Shown here in pieces: positions 36,934 through 49,541 of a stretch of DNA of 64,000 nt. Below the pieces are notes generated by a model, which saw nothing but the letters and a program-made list of their open reading frames with translations, had not been told where the DNA came from and searched no databases. Each line of letters begins with the position of its first letter. Position 1 is the stretch's first letter. A program made the translations under genes and the position numbers. This DNA comes from Epiperipatus broadwayi (lineage: Eukaryota; Onychophora; Udeonychophora; Euonychophora; Peripatidae), in contig JAQFVV010006852.1 of assembly GCA_028023455.1 (NCBI GenBank), positions 124,001-188,000 on the forward strand, given 5' to 3'.

Positions 36934-37361
36934 ATCAATGAAATATAATATAAATCTTTATTATATAATAATAACAACTTGTAAACACATCACAGAAAAA
37001 TTATATATATATAAAAATCTTTTTCGGTAATTCTAAATTTTTTTACCCTTCTCAATATGATACCTCGTACTAATACTAACACGTATATTATGTATATAGT
37101 GACATCTACTGACATTTCCTATAATTCAGTATTTTTATAAGGGGAAATAAATAAAATGATAAAAATAATAAATTATAGGAAATGTCAGTAGATGTTGCTA
37201 TATACGTAATATACGTGTTATTATTAGTACGAGGTATCATATTGAGAAGGGTAAAAAAATTTAGAATTACCGAAAAAGGCTTTTATATATATAATTTTTT
37301 TGTGATGTATTTACAAGTTGTTATTATTATATAATAAAGATTTATATTATATTTCATTGAT
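36934..37361. repeat. large palindrome, arms about 192 bp
   Basis: 36934-37126 and 37171-37361 are near-perfect reverse complements, with a 44-bp centre. Arms include tcagtagatgt and tacgaggtatcatattgaga with their complements. The flanks leave TA on both sides, compatible with a TA target duplication, but the AT-rich context makes that weak. No coding capacity. Confidence 0.85.
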
Positions 37362-37566
37362 ATATACAAAAATGAATTTACTTATTTGTAAATATAAATA
37401 AAAAAATGAATATTTAAAATTAAAACAATAATTACTATTCTGTAAAATATAAATTCAAATATAGGAAAACATATTTTTTTTGTATTTAGATATATAATAT
37501 ATCACTGTTTAACTAAAATTATAACACTATTCATATCAATAAATAGTATATATATTAAAAAAAAAA

Positions 37567-38272
37567 ATACATAGCAATAATAATGATAAATATAAATAAA
37601 TGACATGAGTAATATAGTCTTTAAATATGCCCTTTTGAAAATAGTATCATAGTCCTAGTGTTCATTTTTTTAAAATTGTAATCCAATGAGAATTTGTTAT
37701 TCCAGAGAAAGTAGAAATGTCATGAAAAACTATAATAGAATATTTTGTTAATTCCAATATTTTCTAAATATACAAATTATCTATTTATTCAGTAGATATT
37801 TGATCTGTATAATGTTCTAAATATAAAAACACTAATCTATATCTATGATGATGCAATGTAAGTAGTCTTTCATTTAGCAAGTAATCAATTCATAAAACAT
37901 TTCAATTGAACAGACACTAGCTTCATCCATAATGATACTATGGAAATTGAATAACTTTTTATCTGGTATATAAACTATTCACCAAGGTTATAAAATTATA
38001 TTAGTTGATGAACATAATCCTTGTGTATATTTTATGTTGTTAATTTTTTAGATTTCATTGTTAAAAAATAAGTAATATCTGTTTTTAAGCAAAGAAACAT
38101 TCCGATGGTTTTGAAATTCTAAGAATTTTATATTTCAATAAACCATCATCTCTCATAAATTCAATGATCTTATCTTATCAACAGATGAACATTATTGCTT
38201 TCAGACAATCATTCTCTCTATTTTACAATCATATACTTTTAAAAATAAATAAAAACAAATCATAAGAAAGAT
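37567..38272 (+). repeat. dispersed repeat, copy 2
   Basis: Aligns in the same orientation with 25350-26075, diverged by substitutions and small indels. No coding content. Confidence 0.7.
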
Positions 38273-38329
38273 ATATATATATATATATAATTTTACCAAC
38301 AATTTTTCTATTTTTTAATATTTGTTTTA

Positions 38330-38660
38330 ACATATCATAATAATTTCATAACTTTCTGGAGCTTTTCATTAATTCAAAAAAGCAATTGCATGTCTCAACT
38401 TTCAGTTTGAACACTTGGTAATTCAGAAAATATATTAATTGTGGGTTTGATTTGTTTTGTTATTCTTTGTTACAATATAATTTTTAGAAGACTTTACATT
38501 ATCCCTCTTTTTAGTAATTATATCATTCTTTCTTTTTATTGCTGAAATAATTTTTTCTACAATTCTGAGTTGATTTCTTATACTTTTGGAACTTTTTTTT
38601 TCTAGTTTTTCTTGCCAATTGACATCTATAATATTTAGAATATTATTAATTCACTTTGTG
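38330..38660 (-). mobile_element. LINE fragment (minus strand)
   Basis: Similar to 47100-47430 (for example ggYaattcagaaaatat at 38416 and 47166, and a shared attgctgaaataa/attgcagaaataa block). By its place relative to the RT block at 46.9 kb, this would be the region before the reverse transcriptase. Heavily degraded. Confidence 0.5.
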
Positions 38661-41359
38661 CCATTTTTTGAATACCATATTTATTCAGTTTATTTTAATC
38701 AACTATTTTAAAACATTTTCACATTTGTTTTTTTTTTCTTCATACATTTTCTTATTAAAAAATAATGAGAAAAAATTAAATTTACTATGGAAAAAAAATG
38801 ATAATATTATTGAGTATATGGATGTTATAATTTAAAAAAAGTAATAATAATAAATTGATTATTTATATTGCTTATCCCATTTGTTATAAAAATAACTAAT
38901 TTTTTTTTAAAAAATATTAACAAAGAAAGAATTCAATGTCCATACACATGCAACTACAACATTTTAAAATATTGCTAATAAAAAAAAACTTCATAAAATA
39001 ATATTAACTATCTGATATATGGTTATAAAAATGATAAAATTGTAGATTTGTAATTTATCTTATGAAGATTCATAATTAAATATTTTTAATGAGGGTGTAT
39101 TTACATTTGGTTGCAATTTCAACTTTAACTTTATTAACTTTCTTATTTATTTTAATTACTTGTAATGTTGATATATTATTTTTATGACTACAAGTGTTTT
39201 TAAAGTCATAATTCAAATAAATATTATAAAAATGAAGATTAAAGATTTACTTGTGAATAAAAATTATGAAAATTTTTATGAATTATTTATATCAGCATCT
39301 TCAAAATACTTCACATCAAATGGTTTATGTTTTGTTCTTTTTTTTTTTTTTTTTTGGTTAATGTAAAATTGTCACATCTATTCAGCAAAAGTATCTAAAT
39401 CCTAAAAAAATATATTCCAGCAGTTTCAATAAATTACTTTCATAATATAAATAAAAACTTATTAAGGTTATTCTTATAAGGTTCTTTTCTATTTTAATAG
39501 GACATCCTATATCTGTATGTGTCACATTTTAAAATTAAAAAATACTGTAATAAAAAAAAGAAATCATCAAGTATATTTATGATATCATCATTGGGGGATT
39601 TTTATTTTATTAATATTTTTTATGGCATGCATATGCTAAAGAATCTGACCAATCCAGAAAAACTTTTTGGCAGAGTAGTAAATGCACTAGCTTGCAACCC
39701 TTGAATTTTTAAATGTAGATTTTTTTAATGCTGATTAATGATAATATCTCTGTTAGCTCATCTATCAGGAGCAATATTAATCATCAAATTTTGTGAACAA
39801 ATGAATATCTAAAGCTATTTATTTTATGAAAGTTTAAAAAAAAAAAAAAATTATTTAAAGAGAAAAAATGTCACTATGTTCATAATAACTAATTTATATT
39901 GTACAACTTAATGAACTTTTTCTATACAAAAAAAAAAGATTCCACACAACGTATTATATTAATAGCAATGCATTTTTAAACATTATTTTAATTGTTTTTA
40001 ATTTTATTTTCATTTTAGGAATAACACATATTTCATTTTAATCATACATTTTTCTACTTATATTATAATTGTGTAAAAATAAGTATTCCTACAAAATTTC
40101 ATAAATAATGACATTTTTATGACTAAAAATGATGTCAGGAAGACCTTAATGTAATAGCCTCCTGTCATTGTTATATAAAAGTATTTATACAATAAGCCTT
40201 TTATAAAAATATTTATCTAATACTGTCTATCAAAATCAATCTTTAAATTTTAAAATTTCTCATATATTTCTCTTATTTTTCTCTAAATTTCAGACTTTCA
40301 CTTTATTTTATCCACTGATATATTACTATTTTGCTTTTAATAACTGTAATACTTTAATATTTTTATATAAAATATTTTTTATTTTATATCATAATATTTC
40401 CAACTGGGTGCCTTTTTTTTGCAAAACACATTAAGATCTTAATGCAGTTTATTAATTTTCAGAATTTATCTCAATTGCTGAAATCAATAAAACAAAGTGA
40501 AATAAGATATAGTATTGTTAAAGTAATTCACTCAATTGAAAAATGCTTGAAACATTTTTAAAATCTCTTGAATAATTATTATTGTTCTTTGTTAGGAAAC
40601 TCTAGTTAAGTCAAGCACTAAATGTCAGAAAAATTAAAAACTCCTAAGTACAGTGGTTAAATTCTGAGTTACCAATTATACTTATTATAATGTTTTTCAC
40701 TTATACGATTAAAATAATCCTTTTATACGTAATAAATATGTTATACATACTCTGTTGTATTTACATAAGTCATCTAGCATATAATATATTTAAATCACTT
40801 ATTCATAGCCAATACTCAGTTAAACCAATATATATATAGTTAACTTTCTAAAAGTTTATTTTTAATCATTTTTCTTTTAAAATAATAAAATATTTTTCCT
40901 CATTTCACATCAAAATAAAAAGATAAAAAAAGAAATGCCTACTAGAAAAGTTGTTAATAGCGTCTATCATTTTATTTATTCTCTCCTGGCGTTCTCAATG
41001 TTTCATTTTTATTCTTCTGATATTATTATTTTACTATATTGAAATCTGTTTTTTGTCTTCTTCAGTTTTTTTGCCTTGAAATGTTTTGTTAGTAAGCTTC
41101 ATGTGATAAAAGATTATTAAAAATATCAATGCAACAAATATTTACTAATATTGCATTGGATATTCACAAGAGATGAGCTTTCCGTTTTATTTTTTTATTT
41201 ATTAAATCTGACACTATCAATATATCAAATGACAAAAAAGTAAAACTTTCAACTGTTAAAAAATAAATCAGAAGAGAGTACGTTGTTTACATTTATAAAA
41301 AACTGTTTGTGTGTATATATGATAAATAATGTTTTAATAATGAATAAATATAAAGTCAT
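38661..41359. other. AT-rich non-coding stretch
   Basis: No gene or structured repeat recognised; poly-T (39338-39356) and poly-A runs only. Short plus-strand ORFs at 39184 and 39519 are chance frames by composition. Confidence 0.55.
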
Positions 41360-41516
41360 CTGCCAATAACTTTGTAAATCTTGCGAAAATATCATGTACA
41401 AAATCTGTGTACACGTTACTTTTTCGCCAACCTAGCGAAAAATTCGCAAATCTGGCCACAAATATCGTGTACACGTTCTTTTGGTCGGAACCCAAGATTT
41501 ACAAAATTATCAGTGG
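41360..41516. mobile_element. small MITE-like inverted repeat element
   Basis: Left end ctgccaataactttgtaaat and right end atttacaaaattatcagtgg are imperfect inverted repeats of about 24 bp. The interior, with several CG-containing words, also partly folds (repeated gtgtacacgtt). The target duplication is not clear. Confidence 0.5.
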
Positions 41517-44500
41517 ATTGATACAAATGTGGAAAGGTGCAGCACTTAATAATACCATATTTCAGGAATAGTACACAAGTACCCTAATGTTTTAGTACAA
41601 TAACAAGTACTTTCTTGAGAGCTTCTTATTTCTCAAATCATAAGAATGTGTGTGGTGACATTTAAGATTGCTATTTTTTTTTTTTTGCTTTGCTATTTTC
41701 TTCTCATTCTGAAATTCTATAAATTGAGAAATTTAAAAAAATTGTTTATCCTCCAATAACTTTTTTCAAATACTGTTCATTTGTCCCCAAATTCATACTT
41801 TTCATTTACGCTCTTAGGTCTTTTAAAAATTTGTATAGCTTTCCTTAATATTCTCTGTTCATATCCTTCAATTTTTGGCAGAATATATATATATATTGAG
41901 CCAGTTAGGAGGCTCTTTCAAAATATGATTATGTATGTATAGTATTTAAATTTTTTGTGTGTCAAGTTGTTATTTCATTATGAAATAATAATCGCTAAAA
42001 ACTGCCAATTGATAACTCTCTATTTTATCTGGAAAAACACAATGTCTAACACAAGATTTTAATTAATATCCTAACTAAAATAAAAATCAATGAAGAATTA
42101 TCAGAATATAGTTAGTACAAATATTTAGTATGGTAAACTTCAATAACCATTTTAATTTGTGATCATACTATATTTGAAATCACTAGTATAAAAGAAGAAA
42201 ATCAAAACATTTTAATTTTAAGAAAATTATTTTATTAAAATAATATTTTATTGCACATTAATTAATGATGAATACACATTATATTTCACAAATAATAATT
42301 TATATATTGTAACCTTATGGTTAGGCTCGATGTTTATCAAGCCCTATTTAAATAGTCAATTGTATAAAATTTTAAATTTTAATTGATAATAATTAAATAT
42401 ATTAAATAGGTATATTATATCATGGTTGCTAAATTATATTATAAAAAAAAGTAAATTTCATCAATAAATCTCCTGAGAGTGGTAAAGAATTGGGCTGTTT
42501 AAGAGATTGCTAGGCCCTCTGTTAGATTGTGTATGAGACTTTTTTATATGCAGTTTATCAGATGGACTCAATTTCAATAGTATCAGGATAATAATTTATT
42601 AATGTTATGGTTAACTTAAAAGTATAGATTTATTTGGTATTTTGTTATTATTAAATAATAATCAAAAAGGACTTAAAATTATAGTTATTCTAAATCCTAA
42701 TCTCTATAATTAATTTTCAAGCATGTTCTATTCCAATTTAAAATAGTTTTGAACAGCTTAATTAGTTATCACTTATGCTTATAATTGGAGAATTATTAAT
42801 TGTATGTTAATGTATGCACATACAACAATTCAATTGGTTTGTTAATTTGTACAATAATTCTCTCTGATGAAAGTGTATAAATAGACCACCATAGATTTAT
42901 GTAAGGGAGAATTAAATGAAGAAATGATAACATCTGAAAATAATGGAACTGACAATTAATGAAAAGCTGAAATTATTTAAAAGTAAAATTTGAATTGAAT
43001 TAAAAACGGAATTGACTGCTGTTAATCGATAACTATAAAAGGTTCACATTTAAAACTGGGAGACATATTGGAAAAATCCCACCAAAATGAACTTCAAATT
43101 TGAAACAACTCATAACTTCATAAGCTTGAAGTTTTACTCTTTATTTTATAACTGTTTTAATTCTTATATTTACTGTGTACATTATAAAAATAGTTATGAC
43201 TTATTTGGAATAGCAAGAAGAAGAGGAAAATTATTTTGTACTTTCTGTAAGAATAAATTTAAATGAGATGAGACATTTAGTGTCTTTTTATTGCTGTTTT
43301 GAATTTATAAGGCACTTGTAACATGTTTAAACTAATGTGAAATAGTATATTAAAGCTAACTCCAACTCTCACAATTTTATTATGCTATATTAATTTCATT
43401 ACATGGAGAAAATAAATTTAAGAAAAAAAAGTTATATTGCAATTAAATAAAAGCAGAGCAATAATTTATACCTACATAATAAAACAATATAAGTGAAAAT
43501 ACTAATATATAAAAGTTAATAAAAATATTTATTAATACATTTTTGATACGAAGTATTCTCAACATTGCTTTAAAACTTACATTAGGGAAAAACTGAATAC
43601 ACCATTTTGTGACTTCTGTAACAAGTGGAATTGATATGTTTATTAAACTAAGTTGTAAAATCTCATCAGAAGTGAATCAAATGTCAATTTAAATTTTGAT
43701 ATATTAATTAATATGTTAATCATATTGTAGATCGAATTTATAATGTGTTAATTATTAAATAGTGCCATTAGTCAATAAAGTATATGATATACATATATAT
43801 GATGAAAATGAGAATCAATGTTTATCTTCAATTTTTTTCCCCCTCATTTCTGAAATAACAAAGTATTGAAGATAATAGATGAAAACTATAATTGTTCATA
43901 GATCAAGCAAGGTATTAGGATCATAATTTAAACTAATAAATACATATGAAATACACTCCATGTGGGGAAGAACATTTATCAATCATATAACACTGCAGAT
44001 TTTAAATGGTTGCAATCAAGATTTCATTCTTTTAGTTTCAAAAAAAGAAATGTGAAACAAGAAGTTTATGTTGTGATCATTATTATTATTAATATTATAT
44101 GTATTGTCTTGTAATATTGTATACATTATTATTACAAATATAAAAACTGGTTTGTGTAAAAAAATGAAACCCCGTGATAAATATAAATTTGATCAAATAT
44201 TAAAAGAAAGGTAAAGTAATCTTATTTGTTATAAATTTTGTTCATGTTTAAAATATGAACACAGGTAAGAAGGTTAAAATTTCTCACAATAAACAATTAA
44301 GTTTATTCTTGGTATTTTTTTAGGATGATTATTATTATTGTTGAATAATAATAATAAATGGGTAGTATATAACTTTGGTTAATTTAAGTGCATTAAACAT
44401 GGTATTTGATATCCATATAATTCTATAATTAAAAATCACTTTCTTTTCTGTCTCCAAAACTTTATTTGATGTATATATATGTATCCACTTATTTCCAACG

Positions 44501-45091
44501 CTTCTCGGCCATCTTTACTCTATAGTCATTTTAAGGATCGAAAAACATTACATTATAAACAAACTTCACATAATAAAAACAAAAATAATCAAAAACAATA
44601 TAAAGCATATAAACCCCATAAAATTTAAAAATAAATAAAATACATTAAAATCAATTAAATTAAAAACACAAAACATACACCACACTTACTTGACTCCCTT
44701 CTTAAAAAACTTTCCCATATGTGTAATACTTAATTAATTAATAACTAATAATGACTATAGTTATGGATTATTCTCAAATTGATAATGAATTATAAATTTT
44801 GTGTCAAACAGTAATATATTCTGCTTTGATAGTATCTTTATATATTCATTGTAAGTAATATTAGTATTAGATTTATCTGTTATCATGTTGAACAATTATA
44901 ATGATAAGTTTACAATATTTGGAATATGTGGTAGATCCATATTGTATCACATCAGGTGAATTTATTTTTTCCCCTGTATGATATAAATGACCATTGTGGG
45001 TGAATCATAAATGATATCCATCAATCTTTGAGAAGATTAAGGGCCATACTTTTGTAGTAAATTGTTGGCTTTGTTACCATTGATTTTTGTT
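41517..45091. other. AT-rich non-coding stretch
   Basis: No gene. Small hairpins occur at 42311-42345 (aaccttatggtt, ggctcgatgtttatcaagcc). Otherwise nothing recognised. Confidence 0.55.
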
Positions 45092-45126
45092 AGACAATTA
45101 CAAAATGCTGCTGTAAAATTAAAACT

Positions 45127-45240
45127 ATGAGTGGTAACTCGAAAAAATAAATAAATAAAAATCGATTGTAGAACATCTACAAACAATGGTTGTAAAAGTA
45201 ATTATGAGTGGTAACTTGCAAAAATAAAAATTGGTAGTAT
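45127..45240 (+). repeat. duplicated leader block before gag
   Basis: The block tgagtggtaactYg(c/a)aaaaataaa occurs at 45127 and again at 45205. TGGTAACTCG resembles the start of a tRNA-complementary primer-binding site of some gypsy elements, so this may be the 5' leader of the element encoding the Gag that follows. No LTR was recognised upstream. Confidence 0.35.
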
Positions 45241-45272
45241 TTCTCTCATGAATTAAAGAGGGAAATAAATAA

Positions 45273-45890
45273 ATGGCTAATTCTATTGGCTCCATGAAAG
45301 CTTTTGACCCAGCTCATTCTGAGAGTTGGTCAAGCTATAAAAAGCTATTAATTCTTTACCTGCAGGCTAACCATATCAAGAAGCCTGAGATAAAATTAGC
45401 CACATTAATGACCATAATAGGTCCTCACACTTATGATATACCCAAGTCTCAATTTATGGCAGAAACAGCTGACCTAGATATTGACAAAATGTTAACAACT
45501 CTCAATATTACTTTTTCCCAAAAACCCTTGACAGTAATGCAGAGATATTATTTCAATCTCTGCATCCAAGAGCATGGGGGAAAAGCTAGAGAGTTTGCAA
45601 CAAAAATACAAACATTGGCATTAAAGTGTGAATTCAAAGAATTCCTGAATGAAGCACTTCATGATCATTTTATTTGCAGCATAAATGATCACAATTTACG
45701 ACTTAAATTGCTAAGGATGCTGGATTTAGATTATGAAACAGCTGTGGTCCAAGCAGTACTAGCAGAATCAATAGCTAGTCAAGCAAAGCCATTAAAAAAT
45801 TTATTAAGTAGGATGTGCAAAAACTCTAGCATAACACATAGTCAATCAAAAACTCAATCAGCTCAGATAATTCAGCATCCGATAGTCTAA
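45273..45890 (+). CDS. gag: Gag of a Ty3/gypsy-like retrotransposon, truncated by frameshift
   Basis: An intact 205-codon frame from an ATG at 45273. It follows the pattern of short gypsy Gags: an N-terminal F-D-x2-H-x-E-x-W-x-S-Y-x-K segment (residues 11-23), then K-L-A-T-L-M-T-I-I-G-P-H-T-Y near residue 42, then QRYYFN and an L-x-A-L-H-D-H-F-I-C-S-I-N-D segment around residue 145. All belong to the capsid domain. The C-terminus is lost: the zinc knuckle lies 45 bp beyond the stop in another frame. Unrelated to the Gag at 14.2-15.9 kb. Gag assembles the particle around element RNA; downstream Pol is essentially missing. Confidence 0.7.
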   Translation: MANSIGSMKAFDPAHSESWSSYKKLLILYLQANHIKKPEIKLATLMTIIGPHTYDIPKSQFMAETADLDIDKMLTTLNITFSQKPLTVMQRYYFNLCIQEHGGKAREFATKIQTLALKCEFKEFLNEALHDHFICSINDHNLRLKLLRMLDLDYETAVVQAVLAESIASQAKPLKNLLSRMCKNSSITHSQSKTQSAQIIQHPIV

Positions 45891-45934
45891 TGACAAATGC
45901 ACATACATACAAAGTCCTGCACCATTATATTACA

Positions 45935-45976
45935 TGTACATTTTGCAAGTGAATCAGACATATAAAGGCTGCATGT
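45935..45976 (+). pseudogene. Gag zinc knuckle, frame-shifted and stopped
   Basis: Reads C-x2-C-x4-H-x4-C, with Cys codons at 45935, 45944 and 45974 and His at 45959, in a different frame from the upstream gag. A TGA sits between the second Cys and the His. The spacing matches the retroelement CCHC nucleic-acid-binding knuckle. Confidence 0.55.
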
Positions 45977-46189
45977 TTGAAATTAAAAAGACAGATAGCC
46001 GATATGAGAATGGAAAAACCCATTCCAAAAAACAGCAATGGGAAAGACTCCACCAGAACTGCTTTTCAATAGACCTCTGCAAACTAACCTGTCAACCCTG
46101 AAACCCAAGCCTGAATACATAAAAAAAGAAATCAAAATAAAAGTATAAATAAGCACCCTTGTGCTTTGCAGAATGTATTAGGGATCCAT

Positions 46190-46280
46190 AAAAATGGATA
46201 CCAGCAGTGGTTACATAACTGAAAAGACTCTACACTGTAGTAGTTCAAACAGTAGATGGTTATCATCATCATCCCACCTA
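46190..46280 (+). pseudogene. possible aspartic-protease remnant
   Basis: A short frame starting near 46194 reads MDTSSGYITEKT, reminiscent of the D-[TS]-G-[SA]-x-x-S-[YF]-I-[ST] active-site region of gypsy proteases, with Ser in place of the key Gly. Its position after Gag is right, but the match is short. Confidence 0.25.
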
Positions 46281-46730
46281 AACCAACTGAACCTGAATCA
46301 TACAGATTTGGTGCAGTAAGACAAAAGGAACTTTTTTTGCCATGGCTGTAAAAATTGTATAAAATATGCCAAATCCAACAGACTTAAACTGGTCTGAGGT
46401 TGGGGATATTTAAAAAAGATTGTGAAGAGCTATTTGCAAGCTAGCATTTGTAATTGTTAAATTACATGTGATGTATGACTTGATTTCTTTGTAAGTTTAT
46501 TTTTGCAAGCTATTAATATATGATATATCTAAACTTGCTTCAGTCCCATATGACTATTTAAGTTAGATAGCTAGAAGTTATTATCTTCATGGAAACTTTA
46601 TTACCTTCTTTAGATTTATTGTTTCATGCTAGCTTAGTTGAATAAAGAAATAATTTCTTTAGTTTACCATTTGTTTTTATGCTTAAATTCTTAATTATTC
46701 ATGTAGTGAAGGTTATAAAGGTGTGTTCCA
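46281..46730. other. unassigned, probably decayed element interior
   Basis: Composition stays less AT-rich to about 46450, consistent with remnants of the gypsy-like element, then becomes AT-rich. No further domain is recognised. Confidence 0.35.
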
Positions 46731-46734
46731 TAGT

Positions 46735-47440
46735 TCATTTTTGATTACAATACCTTGATGATCCAATACTTTATACTGAAGAAATGCTTATAGAATCAAA
46801 TGCTTTTTCATAATCTACAAATCCAAACCATAATGACAACTCACTATAACATCTCTCAAAATCCACCTTATTCTTTTATTGGTTAAAGTCCAAAGTTCAC
46901 TGTAGATGAGCTGTAATTATTTTGATAAAAAGTTTATATGAAACTGATGAAAGACTGATAGGTCTGTAATTTCTAATATCTTCTTTGTCACTTTTTTTAA
47001 ATATTAATATTAGTACAGCATTCTTTCAATCATCTGGAACATCTTATCATTTAGACATTTGGTATATTTGCCAATTTTTCTTTCTACTTCATCTCCTGTT
47101 TTGGAGATTTTCCCTTCTTCATAAATTTAATTGCATATTTCATTTCTCTATTTGAAATTCTGGGCAATTCAGAAAATATAGTCATGGAGTAAAAGATACT
47201 TTTCTTTGTTTTTTATTGCTGTATAATTCTTGATAGAACACCTATACATTTCATGATGTCATCTCTCACTTTAGTAATACTTTTATATTTTATTGCAGAA
47301 ATAAGTTTCCTGCCAATATGAAGATGTTGTTTTACACACTTGAGACTTTTCTTTTATATCTTTCCTTGCAACTTCACAATTATATTTTTTTATATCATTA
47401 TCATATCTTTCTTACACAATTTTACAAATTTGTTAATATT
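46735..47440 (-). mobile_element. LINE fragment with reverse transcriptase, degraded (RTE-like)
   Basis: Minus-strand reading runs from about 47440 down. The region 47440-47100 resembles the pre-RT segment also seen at 38.3 kb. At 46953-47010 the reading [16 protein letters not shown] carries the NYRPISL block of non-LTR reverse transcriptases. At 46789-46820 it reads FVDYEKAFDSI, the block with the first catalytic Asp. The sequence ends near 46735 before the Y-x-DD box, so the copy is truncated as well as interrupted by stops. The RTE-type label rests on the VDYEKAFDS wording and is tentative. Confidence 0.6.
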
Positions 47441-48470
47441 CAGTCCTTCTTAATGCATTATATCTCAGTCAAAAATTTAAATTAAAACATAATATGAATC
47501 TTTAATAAATATTAGCAAATAAATATTTTCCATGTTCAGAAGAAAATAACCAAGTATAAAAATTTTGTGTAATATTATATAAGATTTAATTCAAAGAATT
47601 CTATTGGAATTATGTAAGTGTGATTTCAATTTATTGGATGGTTCTTTATTTTTTGATAATTCGTGAAATTGTTAATCAATAGATAATTTTGCCATTTGTG
47701 GATTAAAATTATAGCTATAGTTTGAAATATTTCCAAACAATTTATTGCTGTTTTCTAATTCTTTTTTTTTTTTTTCCATTTAACAAATGCAACACCAGTG
47801 CCATTGTGGAATGATAAATTTCATTTATTGCTGTAATAATTTAAATATTTTATATTGATTTATTAAAAAACTTATAATGTCAAATCTTCTTTATAATAAA
47901 GGTTTAAATTATAGATGATATAACAATCGTTAAAGAAATGGTAATATCAATGATAAATCAAGATTATTGTTTGATAAAAATAGCTTCTTGCATAATTACA
48001 CTAAGTTGTCTTTAAACAGAGAATACATAATCTATAATTTATCATGGGTTCCACTGATTAATAGATGTATATATAATAATAATTTTGACCCAAAATGAAA
48101 TCGTTAAATAACAAATTAATCGCTTTTGTAACCTTTTTATTTTCATATATTTAAATAATTTTTATATATTAACTTAAGAAGTTTTACCCAAGATATTAAT
48201 TTTTTTTTTTTTTTTTAAAATTAAAACAGAAAATTATGAAATATATTAATTTGTAAGGAAGTAAAACAAATTAGTACATTTATCTATCCAAAATTTTCAT
48301 ATAGATATATATCTTTATGCTAATTCGTTACCATCATTTTTATCTCCAAGTTCAATCCAGTTTATCTGATCTCATGACGCCTATTACAGCAATAACATTA
48401 TTTATATGAGATATATAGCAAAACAGTTAAAATATTTTTATTATATTTGTTGTGTTTGGTTAGGCTTACA
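47441..48470. other. AT-rich non-coding stretch
   Basis: Nothing recognised apart from poly-T runs (47761-47776, 48200-48217). Confidence 0.55.
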
Positions 48471-49020
48471 GGTTTATTCCAAACCAACAGTTCCAAAAAA
48501 GAACAACTACTCAACAATTAATATGTACAATTTATTAGTACTAAAAATATACACACTTGTTAGTTAAACAATAATATACATATATTGTTTATACACGTTA
48601 ATGCTGAAGTAGTCATACTGGGTAATGGAATTCACTTCCAGCTAGTGATTATGCTGCCTCGTGAGCTCTGATAAGACTCTTCCAGCTATGTATTTAGTTT
48701 GCCTTGAGTTGAGTGTGGATGTAGCCGTTTCTAGTCCCTTTATGGACTTGCCTCATTGCATGGACATCACAATAATGAGAAGAGATACTACCCTTGCTGA
48801 TGCCAGAGGGTTTAATGGAGAGCACATTCAGTCATTCAGGTTGACAGAATTAATTGTTCTCTGCCTTGCCTTCAAAAGGCTCTCTATTTAATGGCAAATC
48901 CCCTATCTTACTTGAAACATGCAGATTTGGTGCATGAATGCCAATGAAGGATTTAATCCCTTTGGATAGCAACTGGGTGTTAGCCAATCAGGTAAGGAAT
49001 TTGAAATAGTCCACTTCTAA
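48471..49020. other. unassigned patch of even base composition
   Basis: 48600-49015 is far less AT-rich than its surroundings. It contains a 76-codon plus-strand ORF (48661-48891) and a good-looking donor (caatcag/gtaagg at 49004), but every frame of the last possible exon has stops. Likely an old retroelement piece, possibly LTR; no motif decides it. Confidence 0.3.
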
Positions 49021-49439
49021 AGGCAAGGTCAGATATGACAATATTAAAGAAAAAATATTCAATACACATTTTTAGGGTTCTGTATAATGACAATTTCCAA
49101 AACAAATTCTTCAAATATTTTTAAGCACTGAATTTTTTTTCTATATGGCATAATAAATTTTATTATTACTATTTCAAATTGCAATTTGTTATAAATAAAC
49201 AAAAGCCATAGCAATACCATGTAAAAATAATTTCATTGTAGGCAGTATGACAGATGGAATGGTTTAAATTTTGTTCTACCCTAATAAAAAATAAATCTGC
49301 TAACAACAAAAAATAATACAATTATGACTTCATAATCCTTCTACAATACATTGCTCTTCTACAGTTGCTCGCATTGCCTAAGAACTTTAAAAAATCATGT
49401 GCAAATACATATATACATAATTAATAAATTTCTTCTTAC
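49021..49439. other. AT-rich, presumed intron
   Basis: No coding signal; lies directly downstream (on the minus strand) of the candidate host exon. Confidence 0.4.
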
Positions 49440-49541
49440 CTGGTAAAAGGCTTAGTAATTCCTCAAATATAACGATCATTTTTTCTTTTTTCTGTTTTAC
49501 ATCATCTTCTGTATTACTGTTTTGCTTTTCAAATTTTTGAG
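49440..49541 (-). CDS. single internal exon of an unidentified host gene
   Basis: On the minus strand a pyrimidine-rich acceptor (tttattttag, ending at 49542) leads into 102 bp. It ends at CCAG followed by the consensus donor GTAAGAAG (from 49439). The exon is open in exactly one frame: two bases, 33 codons, one base, so both introns are phase 1 and the length is a multiple of three. The peptide starts QKFEKQNSNTEDDVKQKKEK and finishes MIVIFEELLSLLPG, a hydrophilic helix then a hydrophobic helix, unlike mobile-element proteins in the window. The other two frames have stops within four to fifteen codons. I cannot name the protein. No second exon was found, so the window may sit mostly inside large introns of this gene. 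Confidence 0.55.

Noticed and set aside
44490-44530. Match to the first 12 bases of the U2 snRNA body (cgcttctcggcc)
   Set aside because: Sequence diverges immediately after; no branch-recognition or Sm site follows.
48661-49010. Plus-strand exon candidate with acceptor-like and donor-like ends
   Set aside because: All three frames of the bounded segment contain stops.
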